NCBI RefSeq assembly: GCF_009760405.1 | Contig: NZ_WRPP01000004.1 | Coordinates: 372,001 to 436,000, forward strand | Length of the DNA stretch: 64,000 nt | DNA from: Nocardia terrae | Lineage (GTDB): Bacteria > Actinomycetota > Actinomycetes > Mycobacteriales > Mycobacteriaceae | Direction: 5' to 3' | In this document: positions 25,625 to 35,329 of the stretch, in pieces | Position numbering within the stretch: position 1 is the stretch's first letter | Layout: every line of letters begins with the position of its first letter | Notes under the pieces: generated by a model | Told to the model about the DNA's origin: nothing | The model's database searches: none | What the model saw: the letters and a program-made list of their open reading frames with translations, nothing else | Translations under genes and position numbers: made by a program

Positions 25625-26088
25625 CTGGCGGGGTGCGTGGTCACCAGCGCGAAGACGGCTGCGCGCATATCGTCGGCCATGGGCAGGTTGTCGACGGTGT
25701 CGGAGTCGATCCACTGGTAGCGGTCGTGTTCGGCCGGATCCAGCACGATCTCGCCGCCCTCCGCCTCGACCACGAAGCTGTACTTGCGCACCCGCGACTT
25801 GGTGCGGGTGGCGTAGTCGAACCCGCCCAGCACGTCGGTGATCCGCACGACCCGCAGCGCGGTCTCCTCGAACAGTTCGCGGACCACGCAGTCGGCGAAG
25901 GACTCACCCGGTTCCACGCCGCCGCCCGGCAGCTCCCACATCCCCTCGTGTGACCCCTCGACACGCCGCACTACCAGCAGCTTTCCGGCCCGGAAGACGG
26001 CCACGCCCACCACGAAGTGGACGATCCCCTCGCTCTGGGCCTGCTGACGGAGCTCGCGCTCGATGCCCGCGAGTACTTCGGGTCGCAT
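25621..26088 (-). CDS. Nudix hydrolase
   Basis: The 155-residue enzyme carries a full Nudix box, GGVEPGESFADCVVRELFEET followed by AL, with the catalytic REXXEE pattern as RELFEE. It hydrolyses a nucleotide-type pyrophosphate; the substrate is not readable. The ATG at 26088 follows GGGAGGAG and is preferred over an ATG at 26124. It overlaps the MFS gene by 4 bp. The pairing of a Nudix enzyme with an exporter is unusual but may only be an operon of convenience. Confidence 0.87.
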   Translation of the reverse strand: MRPEVLAGIERELRQQAQSEGIVHFVVGVAVFRAGKLLVVRRVEGSHEGMWELPGGGVEPGESFADCVVRELFEETALRVVRITDVLGGFDYATRTKSRVRKYSFVVEAEGGEIVLDPAEHDRYQWIDSDTVDNLPMADDMRAAVFALVTTHPAR

Positions 26089-26356
26089 CCCCCTGCTCCT
26101 CCCGTTCCGCTTGCGGCACATCATGATACGGTCGCCGACCGAAACCCGCCGGGGCTGTGGACGCGGCGCCGACCACGGCGGCTCGCGTCGCTGGGCAGTT
26201 GCCCGGGCCCGCTGCCCGGGGTGAATGACCTGGTCGGCGGCGGGCGGGACGACCGTGCTCCCACGCTAGACTATTTACCTGGAGTTCAGCGCGAGGCATA
26301 GATTGTGCCCCTACCCTGGAACCCGATCGGTGCTCGCCGGTGAGAGGAGTACGGCG
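26089..26356. promoter_or_regulatory. Divergent intergenic region, Nudix gene / pirin
   Basis: These 268 bp contain no supported gene. The only clear signals are the two ribosome-binding sites: GGGAGGAG for the Nudix gene and AGGAG (26344-26349) for the pirin. The short run CTAGACTATTTACC near 26265-26280 is AT-rich and may hold the pirin -10 element (TAGACT). Confidence 0.4.
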
Positions 26357-27130
26357 GTGTCCACCCTCACGACACCACACATCGATATCCATCGTGGCGG
26401 CGACCGCATGAAAACCCGTGTGGCGTGGCTGGATTCGAAGCATTCGTTCTCCTTCGGGGAACACTACGACCCCGACAACACCCATCACGGCCTGCTGCTG
26501 GTGAACAATGAGGACATCGTCCTGCCGGGCGAGGGTTTCGAAACCCACCCGCATCGGGACATGGAAATCGTCACCTGGGTCCTGAGCGGCAGCCTGGTCC
26601 ACCAGGATTCGCTGGGACACAGCGGCGTCATCTATCCCGGCCTGGCTCAGCGGATGAGCGCGGGTACCGGCATTCTGCATTCGGAGAAGAACGATTCCTG
26701 GCGCATCAGCGCCGCGCCCGAACATCAGGAGCCGGTGCATTTCGTCCAGATGTGGGTGGTGCCCGACGATTCCGGGCTGACCCCCGGCTACCAGCAGTTG
26801 GAGATCGACGACGAGCTGGCCGGCGGCGGCCTGGTCACGGTGGCCTCGGGCCTGCCCCGCTATCGTGATCGCACCGCCATCGCGATCGCCAGCAGCCACT
26901 CGGCGCTGCACGTGTCGCGGATGCCCGGCGAGGGCGCGGAAATCCGTCTGCCGGAAGCTCCCTACCTGCATGTCTTCATCGCCCGCGGCGAGGTCGAGAT
27001 GGAAGGTGCGGGCACCCTGTACGAGGGTGACGCGGTGCGGCTGGCCCGCAGCGGCGGCCAGCGGGTCACCGCGAACATGCCGTCGGAGATTCTGGTGTGG
27101 GAGATGCATGCCCGACTCGGCGGGCAATAG
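26357..27130 (+). CDS. Pirin family protein
   Basis: A 257-residue bicupin. The N-terminal cupin has the metal-binding pattern HPHRDMEIVTWVLSG preceded by GFETHPH, then QRMSAGTGILHSEKN, both typical of pirins (YhaK/YhhW type). These proteins bind iron; some oxidise quercetin and others regulate redox enzymes. The role here is unknown. The GTG at 26357 follows AGGAG with 8-nt spacing; an 18-codon extension upstream lacks an SD. The gene is complete and of normal length. Confidence 0.9.
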   Translation: MSTLTTPHIDIHRGGDRMKTRVAWLDSKHSFSFGEHYDPDNTHHGLLLVNNEDIVLPGEGFETHPHRDMEIVTWVLSGSLVHQDSLGHSGVIYPGLAQRMSAGTGILHSEKNDSWRISAAPEHQEPVHFVQMWVVPDDSGLTPGYQQLEIDDELAGGGLVTVASGLPRYRDRTAIAIASSHSALHVSRMPGEGAEIRLPEAPYLHVFIARGEVEMEGAGTLYEGDAVRLARSGGQRVTANMPSEILVWEMHARLGGQ

Positions 27131-27139
27131 CATCGCCTC

Positions 27140-27640
27140 ATGAACCAGTACCCGCCTCCGGGTCAGTACGGACAACCTGACCCCGGTCAGTACCCGTCGG
27201 CTCCACCCGGCAATTACCCGCCACCCGGCGGTCAGCAGTACTGGACGGAGTCGCCCAAGGGCAAGGGCATGGCGATCACCGCCATGGTCTTCGGCATCAT
27301 CGGCCTGATCACCTGCTGGACCGTCTTCGTCGGCATTCTCGCCGGCCTGGTCGGTCTGATCCTGGGTGTCATCGCCATGGTTCGGGCACGCCGCGGCTCG
27401 TCGGGTGGCTTCGGCCTGGCGCTCACGGGTGCGATCACGGGTGCGCTCGGCCTGATCATCGCCATTGTGATCGGCGTTTTCGCGTGGGTCGTCTTCAAGG
27501 ACACCGGCGGCACCGACCTGATCGACTGCGTCCGCAAGGCGGGTAATGATCAGACCAAGGTCCAGCAGTGTCAGGACGAGTACAACAAGCGCGTCGAGGA
27601 CAAGTTCAGCGTCACGTTGACGCCGCGGCCGACGCGTTGA
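27140..27640 (+). CDS. Small membrane protein, DUF4190-like
   Basis: The 166-residue protein starts with a proline/glutamine/tyrosine-rich cytoplasmic tail of about 40 residues (NQYPPPGQYGQPDPGQYP). Two long hydrophobic helices follow (about 44-80 and 92-120), with a basic turn RARRGSSGG between them. This is the DUF4190 pattern. A soluble tail of about 45 residues with two cysteines follows (CVRKAGNDQTKVQQC). The function is unknown. It lies 9 bp downstream of pirin and is convergent with the next gene, 12 bp away. Confidence 0.85.
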   Translation: MNQYPPPGQYGQPDPGQYPSAPPGNYPPPGGQQYWTESPKGKGMAITAMVFGIIGLITCWTVFVGILAGLVGLILGVIAMVRARRGSSGGFGLALTGAITGALGLIIAIVIGVFAWVVFKDTGGTDLIDCVRKAGNDQTKVQQCQDEYNKRVEDKFSVTLTPRPTR

Positions 27641-27652
27641 CGCGGGAGGCCC

Positions 27653-28126
27653 TCACTGCTGGACGGTGCGGCACTCGCGGGTAGCGGAGACCACTTCGGC
27701 CAGTTCGGGGCGAAAGTCCCCTTCTGGCGGGCGAATCCACGCGCGGTAGCCGCTGTGCTCGTCGGAGGGCGACGGCAGGACTATCTGGCTACCCGGCAGT
27801 GCCACCGCGGCGCAATCCCTGAAAAGGTCCGAGAACAGGGCCGAGTCGAGGTAGGAGTCATCGCAGGGACCGGTCAGGAAGGTCCATCGCCCCGAGCGCG
27901 GGTGGGCGATGATCGGTCCGCAGCGACGCTGGGCGTCGAGGTGGTCGCGGACGCGGCGGCCCAGGTCGGAGGGCATGGTCACGGCTCCGACGGCCCCGAC
28001 CTCCAACATGATTCGGCCCAGCGCCGAGTCCACCACGCCATAGAGGCCGTGTTCCTTGCGGTAGCGTCGGCACCGGGCCAGTGCTTCCTGGGTGTCGGTG
28101 TATGAGGACGGGTCCAGCGCGCTCAT
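27653..28126 (-). CDS. Hypothetical protein next to an XRE regulator (primase-polymerase N-domain-like)
   Basis: The 157-residue protein is soluble. It contains GAVGAVTMPSDLGRRVRDHL and GPIIAHPRSGRWTFLTGPCD, a pattern I associate with small actinobacterial proteins found beside XRE/DUF397 genes and sometimes labelled bifunctional primase/polymerase N-terminal-like. That association is from memory and uncertain. The ATG at 28126 follows AGGAGG; a longer in-frame start at 28174 lacks an SD. It is divergent from the XRE gene with a 90-bp shared gap, so the two may be co-regulated. Confidence 0.7.
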   Translation of the reverse strand: MSALDPSSYTDTQEALARCRRYRKEHGLYGVVDSALGRIMLEVGAVGAVTMPSDLGRRVRDHLDAQRRCGPIIAHPRSGRWTFLTGPCDDSYLDSALFSDLFRDCAAVALPGSQIVLPSPSDEHSGYRAWIRPPEGDFRPELAEVVSATRECRTVQQ

Positions 28127-28216
28127 GGCGAACCTCCTGCTAACGACCCTATGCCGAGGCAATCGGTATGACAATAGTCACACGCCAGCGAGTTCTCCGG
28201 GCGTAGCATCCTGGTC
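28127..28216. promoter_or_regulatory. Divergent promoter of the XRE module
   Basis: TAGCAT at 28204-28209 is a TANNNT -10 box 7 nt upstream of the ATG at 28217, which has no SD, so the XRE mRNA is probably leaderless. The minus-strand gene instead has a strong AGGAGG site. The 90 bp leave room for an autoregulatory operator. Confidence 0.55.
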
Positions 28217-29068
28217 ATGGCACCCGTCTCGCCCACTGTCGCCCGGTGGGAGCTGGTCCTGCGGCTGCGCGAATTGCGCGAGCAGCGCGGCTTCGACTCG
28301 GCGACCTTCGCCAAGCGCGTCGGCTTCACCCCGGCCAACTGGTCGCATGTGGAGAAGGGCCGGCGCGTGCTCACCGCCACCACCATCGGCCCGGTGCTGG
28401 AGCTGCTCGAGGTGGAGGGCGAGGAGCGCGAGGAGCTGCTGGAACTGCTCGCGCTGAGCAAGGAGCGCGGCTGGTGGGCCAAGTCCTCGGCGCTCATCGG
28501 GCCTGAGCTGCAACGGTATTACGGCATGGAGCTGGGTGCGGAGAGTATCCGCAGCTACGACTCGCTGGTGGTGCCCGGCCTGTTGCAGACCGAGGAATAC
28601 GCCCGGGCGCTGATCAGCGCCGACGTCATGATCCGGCCGGTGCAGGTGGAACAGCTTGTGGCGGTGCGGTTGCGGCGGCAGCAGCGGCTGCGCGGCGACG
28701 ACCGGGTGGAACTCACCGCGGTGATCGGCGAAGCGACTCTCCTGCAACAGATCGGCGGCCCGAAAGTATTGCGCGGGCAACTCGAGCATCTGGCAGATCT
28801 GCTGGATGAACTGGATTCCATTTCGGTGCGGGTGATTCCGTTCACCGCGACCCGCGGCGCCCTGCTGGGCGGATCGAGTTTCCATCTGCTGGATTTCGCT
28901 TCCGAAAATCTGCCCACGTTCACCTGGGTGGAGAGCGCGGTTTTCGGTGGGGCGGTGGAAGATCCGGAGCAGATTCGCGATCTGCGGTTCGCATTTGTGC
29001 GCGCGCTCGACCAATCTCTTGGTCGCGCAGAATCTTTGGAGCTCATCCGAAATTATTCGCAAGGGTAG
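28217..29068 (+). CDS. XRE-family transcriptional regulator with DUF5753 domain
   Basis: The 283-residue protein has an N-terminal XRE helix-turn-helix (about 14-70: LRELREQRGFDSATFAKRVGFTPANWSHVEKGRR). A DUF5753 domain follows (about 100-275), with the recognisable YDSLVVPGLLQTEEYARALI, VRLRRQQRL and ISVRVIPFTATRGALLGGSSF. This is the WhiJ/BldB-partner class found in many copies in actinobacteria, where the regulator is controlled by a small DUF397 protein. A DUF397-like gene begins 8 bp after its stop. The targets are unknown. Confidence 0.92.
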   Translation: MAPVSPTVARWELVLRLRELREQRGFDSATFAKRVGFTPANWSHVEKGRRVLTATTIGPVLELLEVEGEEREELLELLALSKERGWWAKSSALIGPELQRYYGMELGAESIRSYDSLVVPGLLQTEEYARALISADVMIRPVQVEQLVAVRLRRQQRLRGDDRVELTAVIGEATLLQQIGGPKVLRGQLEHLADLLDELDSISVRVIPFTATRGALLGGSSFHLLDFASENLPTFTWVESAVFGGAVEDPEQIRDLRFAFVRALDQSLGRAESLELIRNYSQG

Positions 29069-29075
29069 GAGACGC

Positions 29076-29477
29076 ATGCGTAACGGTAAAATGCTGGCCA
29101 TGCTTACCACCGCGAAGTACCAGCCGGAATCCACCGGCTGGTTCACGTCGTCTCGTACCAATAACGGAAATCAGTGCGTGGAGGTTCGATTCGACGGTGA
29201 TGCGGTGCTCATCCGCGACAGCAAGTACCGGCGCAATCCGGAACATCGCCTTGACGACGAGCCCATCATCACCGTCACCGCGCCCGAATGGATGACATTC
29301 CTGGCCGGGCTGGGCCGCCATATCCACCGCACCGCGCTCATCGCGGAGACCGGTGCGGACGGCCACACCACACTCCGGCACGGAGAGATCACCCTGGTCT
29401 ACACCCCTGGCGAATGGGACGCCTTCCTCGCCGGGGTCCGGGACGGGGAGTTCGACCGGATTCCCGTGCCCGCCTGA
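29076..29477 (+). CDS. DUF397-type partner protein with a duplicated domain
   Basis: The 133-residue protein has a standard DUF397 part (WFTSSRTNNGNQCVEVRFDG, VLIRDSK, then APEWMTFLAGL). A second degenerate copy of its C-terminal half follows (GEITLVYTPGEWDAFLAGVRDGEFD). Ordinary DUF397 proteins are about 60-80 residues, so this one appears to be a tandem form. It probably modulates the XRE/DUF5753 regulator just upstream. AGGAG precedes the ATG at 29076 and overlaps the end of the regulator gene. An in-frame ATG further down (MLAMLTTAKY) is also possible. Confidence 0.85.
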   Translation: MRNGKMLAMLTTAKYQPESTGWFTSSRTNNGNQCVEVRFDGDAVLIRDSKYRRNPEHRLDDEPIITVTAPEWMTFLAGLGRHIHRTALIAETGADGHTTLRHGEITLVYTPGEWDAFLAGVRDGEFDRIPVPA

Positions 29478-29626
29478 CCGCCTTCGTTGCGAACGCAACA
29501 ACTGGTTTCGGGCCGACCGGGGTAACTCGTCGGGTACGCCCAAAATCGGTTCGGCACACGACCGCCGGCCCGCATGCATGAGGGGCAGCGGCTCTCTGTC
29601 CTGCGCCGAAGTCGCGGGGAGGCGGA

Positions 29627-31627
29627 ATGTGCATACTGGGAATCGTGACTTCGCAGCTGACGCCTCCCTCCGGTATCGACCTGTCCTTCCGTGACGCGGA
29701 CGTGCGGGTGCAGGATGACCTGTTCGCGCACGTCAACGGCAAATGGCTGGAGAACTACGAGATACCGGCCGACCGGGCGGTGGACGGTGCCTTCCGCACG
29801 CTCTACGACCAGGCCGAGCTCGATGTGCAGAAGATCATCCAGGACGCCTCGGCCTCCGGGGCCGAACCCGGCAGCGAAGAGCGCAAGATCGGCGATCTCT
29901 ACAACAGCTTCATGGCCGCCGACGCCATCGAGGCCGCCGGGCTGACCCCGATCGCCGAGGAACTGGCGGCCGTGGCCGCGGTGTCCGATCGCGCCGACTT
30001 CGCCGCGCTGCTGGGCCGCCTGCAGCGCACCGGTGTCGGGGGCGCGCTGGCCTTCTATGTCGACACCGACGACAAGAACTCCACCCGGTACCTGGTGCAC
30101 GCCACCCAGTCCGGCATCGGCCTGCCCGACGAGTCCTACTACCACAAGGACGAGTACGCGGAGATCCGCGAGAAGTACGTCGCCCACATCCGCCGCATGT
30201 TCGAGTTGGCGGGCCTCGATTACGACGCCCGGCGCGTCTACGACCTGGAGGCCAAGCTGGCCGCGGGCCACTGGGACGTGGTGCGCCGCCGCGACGCCGA
30301 ATTGAGCTACAACTTGCTGACTTTCGAGGAGCTGACCGCCGAGAACCCGGAATTCGACTGGACCGCCTGGACTTCCGCGCTGGCCGCGGGCCTGGACCGC
30401 TCGGGTCCGGAGCTGTTCGCGGAACTGGTGGTGCGCCAGCCCGATTACGTGCGCGCCTTCGCCCAGGCGTGGGCGTCCGAGTCGCTCGACGACTGGAAGG
30501 CGTGGACGGCCTGGCGGGTCGTGAAGGCCCGTGCGCCGTACCTGACCGCGGATCTGGTCGAGGCGAACTTCGACTTCTACGGCCGCACCCTGACCGGCGC
30601 GCAGGAGAACCGCGAGCGCTGGAAGCGCGGTGTGTCCCTGGTGCAGGATCTGCTGGGCGAGGCCGTCGGCAAGCTCTATGTGGCCGAGCATTTCCCGCCG
30701 GCCGCCAAGGCCCGCATGGTCGAGCTGGTGGAGAACCTACAGGAGGCCTACCGCCGCAATATCTCCGAGCTGGAGTGGATGGGTCCCGACACCCGGCAGG
30801 CCGCGCTGGCCAAGCTGGAGAAGTTCACCCCGAAGATCGGCTACCCGGACAAGTGGCGCGACTACTCCGCCGTCACCATCGACCCGGCCGACGTGGTGGG
30901 CAACTACCGCAACGGCTATGCCGCCGAACATGATCGCGACCTGAACAAGCTGGGCGGCCCGGTGGATCGCGGCGAGTGGTTCATGACCCCGCAGACCGTG
31001 AACGCCTACTACAACCCGGGCATGAACGAGATCGTCTTCCCCGCGGCCATCCTGCAGCCCCCGTTCTTCGACATGAACGCCGACGACGCCGCCAACTACG
31101 GCGGTATCGGCGCGGTCATCGGGCACGAGATCGGCCATGGCTTCGATGATCAGGGCTCCAAGTACGATGGCGACGGCAATATGGTCGACTGGTGGACCGA
31201 GTCGGACCGCACCGAATTCGGTAAGCGCACCAAGGCTTTGATCGCGCAGTACAACGCCTTCTCCCCCAAGGACCTCTCCGACGACCACAAGGTCAACGGC
31301 GAGTTCACCATCGGCGAGAATATCGGCGACCTGGGCGGTCTGTCGATCGCGCTGGAGGCGTACAAGATCGCCATGGCGGGCAAGGACTCCCCCGTCCTCG
31401 ACGAGCTCACCGGCCTGCAGCGCGTGTTCTTCGGCTGGGCCCAGGTGTGGCGCACCAAGGCTCGCTCCGAGGAGGCCATCCGCCGCCTCGCCGTCGACCC
31501 GCACTCGCCGCCGGAGTTCCGCTGCAACGGCGTGGTCCGCAACCTGGACAGCTTCCACGAGGCGTTCCACGTGAAACCCGGCGACGAGCTCTACCTGGAT
31601 CCCGCTGAGCGCGTGAAGATCTGGTAA
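29627..31627 (+). CDS. zmp1: M13 family zinc metallopeptidase Zmp1
   Basis: The 666-residue protein is a neprilysin-like M13 peptidase. The zinc motif HEIGH is at residues 500-504, with third ligand E564 in GENIGDLGG. The substrate-binding NAYYNPGMNEIVFPAAILQP and the C-terminal CNGVVRN and VKIW ending are also present. It resembles M. tuberculosis Zmp1 throughout, including the start (PSGIDLSFRDADVRVQDDLFAHVNG). Zmp1 is secreted without a classical signal peptide, and none is seen here; it affects host inflammasome signalling in M. tuberculosis. GGGGAGG supports the ATG at 29627; GTG at 29645 is the main alternative. Confidence 0.93.
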   Translation: MCILGIVTSQLTPPSGIDLSFRDADVRVQDDLFAHVNGKWLENYEIPADRAVDGAFRTLYDQAELDVQKIIQDASASGAEPGSEERKIGDLYNSFMAADAIEAAGLTPIAEELAAVAAVSDRADFAALLGRLQRTGVGGALAFYVDTDDKNSTRYLVHATQSGIGLPDESYYHKDEYAEIREKYVAHIRRMFELAGLDYDARRVYDLEAKLAAGHWDVVRRRDAELSYNLLTFEELTAENPEFDWTAWTSALAAGLDRSGPELFAELVVRQPDYVRAFAQAWASESLDDWKAWTAWRVVKARAPYLTADLVEANFDFYGRTLTGAQENRERWKRGVSLVQDLLGEAVGKLYVAEHFPPAAKARMVELVENLQEAYRRNISELEWMGPDTRQAALAKLEKFTPKIGYPDKWRDYSAVTIDPADVVGNYRNGYAAEHDRDLNKLGGPVDRGEWFMTPQTVNAYYNPGMNEIVFPAAILQPPFFDMNADDAANYGGIGAVIGHEIGHGFDDQGSKYDGDGNMVDWWTESDRTEFGKRTKALIAQYNAFSPKDLSDDHKVNGEFTIGENIGDLGGLSIALEAYKIAMAGKDSPVLDELTGLQRVFFGWAQVWRTKARSEEAIRRLAVDPHSPPEFRCNGVVRNLDSFHEAFHVKPGDELYLDPAERVKIW

Positions 31628-32797
31628 TTCGGCTAGTTGGGGTTACCGGCGTGGGTCAGGGTCTCCCAGAGGCTGAACATCAGAACGCCCTCGGGGCGGA
31701 TCTGATCGGTCAGCTGCTGGGTTTCCGGTAGATCCTGACCCATCCGGTTGTGCAGGGCGTTGAGCGCGACCTCGGTGATCGGTCCGAGCTTCTTGTCGAA
31801 CTTGCCGCCGCAGATGTCTGCCGGGAGTGGTTCGCCCAGTTGATATCTGGCATGGAATTCGAACGCCGCTCGAAGCCGGTCTCCGACCTGGGGATACAGA
31901 TCCTCATGCTGGATGCGGCTGGTTTCGGCGATGTGCGCGATGGCCGAGAGCCCGTAGCCGGTGTGCTCGAAATCCCGGCAGGTCTCTTGTGCGAGGCCAT
32001 CGACGAACACGGACTGGTTCTGCCAGTACTTGATGATCGCTTCGGGAGTCCGCAGATTGCTGCGCGCTGAGATCTTCGGCATCGGCCCGTCCGACGACAG
32101 GTAGACGTAGGCCGGAACCCGATCGAGGTACATGCCCACGGCCTTGTCGTAGGTGGGCCGGTCCTCGGTGTACACGGCGATGCCGAGGGTGGCCTCGAGC
32201 ATGGTGAGTTCCCAGTTGCCATTGGACTGGGAGCCATTGATCACCTTGGGCAGGTACACGTTTCGCAGCATGTCGCCGAAGCGTCCGGCGCCCGGCCAGT
32301 TGTAGGTGTAGCGGACGATCTCGGCCGCGCGGGTCCAGATGGACGCCGCCCATCCGCTCTGCAGCGGTGCGTTGGAGTTGGTGTGGTCGGTGATCGTGCC
32401 CGACCAGGCGTCCATGATCTCGATCGCCTTGTCGGCGTACCGGCCGTCACCGGTGAGGTACCAGGCCAGCGCGTCGGTGTAGGCCGAGACGGCATCCTTG
32501 CGCTCGTCGGTACAGCCGTTGTCGGGCTTGGAGTACGAGCCGCAGTCCACCACGGCACGGGGCACGGGCACATGATCCAGTGCCGCATAGGGACTGGCGA
32601 CCAGCTGGTCGAAAGCGCCCTTCCACGGCTGGTTTCCGGCCGCGACCTGCTGTTTGGCGAAGTCGAGCTGTTCCCGCGAGACCAGCACGCCGGGGTGCGC
32701 GAACAGCAGGGGTGCGGCATGGATCGGAGCCGCCGCCGGGGTGCATCCCGGCAGCAGGCTCACGACCGCGGCGGACGCCAGTGCCGCCAGGCCGTGT

Positions 32798-33877
<1,080 letters not shown>

Positions 33878-33901
33878 GCCGGCGGGTCTCCTTGTCCAAT
33901 T

Positions 33902-33967
33902 CTCACGCTGCCGGGGACCTACGTGGCTACGCAGGCTTCCGCCTCCGGCCCCTGACGGCAGCGTGAG
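33902..33967 (-). terminator. Intercistronic stem-loop between ugpB and ugpC
   Basis: Perfect 12-bp arms, CTCACGCTGCCG at 33902-33913 and CGGCAGCGTGAG at 33956-33967, enclose a 42-nt loop that also contains GGGGACC and GGCCCC stretches able to pair. There is no T-tract. It probably stabilises the ugpB message or lowers read-through into ugpC, as is common after binding-protein genes. Confidence 0.6.
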
Positions 33968-33978
33968 GGGCTAGTTGC

Positions 33979-35310
33979 TTACTTGGGCAGCTTCGGCGTG
34001 ATCTGCCGGTCGATGATGGTCTGCAGCTGGTTGGCGATATCGCCGAAAGCCCCTGCCACATCGCGGTTCTGCAGGCCGATCTGCTCGAGACCGGTGCCGA
34101 TGATCTGGTCGCCGCCGGGCACGAAGACACGCGCGTAGTTCTGCGGCTTGGTCAGCGGCAGCTGGTCGATCGCGGTCTGGAAGTTCGGGTTCGCCTTCAG
34201 GAAGCCCATCATGCTCGGATCCTGCTGCGCCGACTTGCGCACCGGCACGTAGCCGGTCGCCTGCGAGAAGTACGAGGTGTTCTCCGTATTGGTGATGAAC
34301 TCGATGAACTTGAGCGCGTTCGCCTTGCGGGCGTCGCTGATGCGCGACGGAATCGCCAGGCCCGCACCACCGGTGGTGGAGCCCGCCAGCCCGTTCGGGT
34401 GCGGCAGGAATCCGGTGCCGAACTGGGTCTTGCCCGCGGCATTGGTGTTGATGCTCTTCAGGTCACCGGTGGAGCCGATGGCCGAGCCGATGATGCCATT
34501 GCCGAAGTCGACGGCGTAGGTGGGCCGGATGCTGGCGTACTTCTTCACATTGATGGAGTCGCGCAGGTAGTTTCCGGCCTTGACGGTAGCCGGATCGTTG
34601 AACTTCAGCTTCCACTCGTCGGAGTACGCGCCGCCGAAGGTCCAGATCGGACCCTGGAAGGTCCAGGCCAGGTAGTTCTTGGCGTCACCCCAGCCGTGCG
34701 CCCACTTGCCGTCGCCCATCACGCTCTGGATCTTGGGACCCCACTCGTCGAACTCGTCCCAGCTGTTCGGGGTGCGGTCGGGCAGTCCGGCCTTGGCCCA
34801 GACGTCCTTGTTGTAGTAGAAGATCTGCGTCGAGCGTGAGTACGGCAGCGCCCAGGTCTTGCCGTTGAACTTGTAGTCGCCGATGAAGGTGTCCACATAG
34901 TCGGACACGTTCACATTGGCCGAGGAGAAGTGGCTGTCCAGCGGCTCGATGGTGCCGTTCAGCGCGTAGTTGAACCACCACACGTCGGACAGGATCACCA
35001 CGTCGGGCAGGTCGCCGCCGGATAGCGCGGCATTGAACTTGGTCGCGACCTCTTCGTAGTTCTTGCCCGCGTCCACGAGATTGACCTTGAGGTCCGGGTA
35101 CTTCGCCTGGAACCGGTTGATCAGCTCGATTTCATTGTCCTTGGAGGTACCGGGGTGGTTCGACCAGAAGGTGATGGTCTTCGAGTCACCGCCCTGGGTG
35201 CCTCCGCCACCGGAACCGGCGCACGCGGTCAGCGCCGCCGCACCGGCGGCCGCGCCCGCGAGACCGAGAAACCCGCGTCGCGACAAGGCGGGAAAACGTG
35301 AATCCGACAC
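33979..35310 (-). CDS. ugpB: ABC transporter substrate-binding lipoprotein UgpB
   Basis: The 443-residue protein has a Tat-type signal (SRRGFLGLAG) and lipobox (LTAC). The mature protein reads TITFWSNHPG, then KFNAALSGGDLPDVVILSDVWWF, YSRSTQIFYYNKDVWAKAGLPDRTP, GGAGLAIPS and YFSQATGYVPVRKSA. It closely follows M. tuberculosis UgpB, which binds glycerophosphocholine, so the same ligand is likely here. The GTG at 35310 follows AGGAG. It is read with ugpE (19 bp upstream) and is followed by a stem-loop before ugpC. Confidence 0.88.
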   Translation of the reverse strand: MSDSRFPALSRRGFLGLAGAAAGAAALTACAGSGGGGTQGGDSKTITFWSNHPGTSKDNEIELINRFQAKYPDLKVNLVDAGKNYEEVATKFNAALSGGDLPDVVILSDVWWFNYALNGTIEPLDSHFSSANVNVSDYVDTFIGDYKFNGKTWALPYSRSTQIFYYNKDVWAKAGLPDRTPNSWDEFDEWGPKIQSVMGDGKWAHGWGDAKNYLAWTFQGPIWTFGGAYSDEWKLKFNDPATVKAGNYLRDSINVKKYASIRPTYAVDFGNGIIGSAIGSTGDLKSINTNAAGKTQFGTGFLPHPNGLAGSTTGGAGLAIPSRISDARKANALKFIEFITNTENTSYFSQATGYVPVRKSAQQDPSMMGFLKANPNFQTAIDQLPLTKPQNYARVFVPGGDQIIGTGLEQIGLQNRDVAGAFGDIANQLQTIIDRQITPKLPK

Positions 35311-35329
35311 AGGAATCTCCTTCTGGGAC

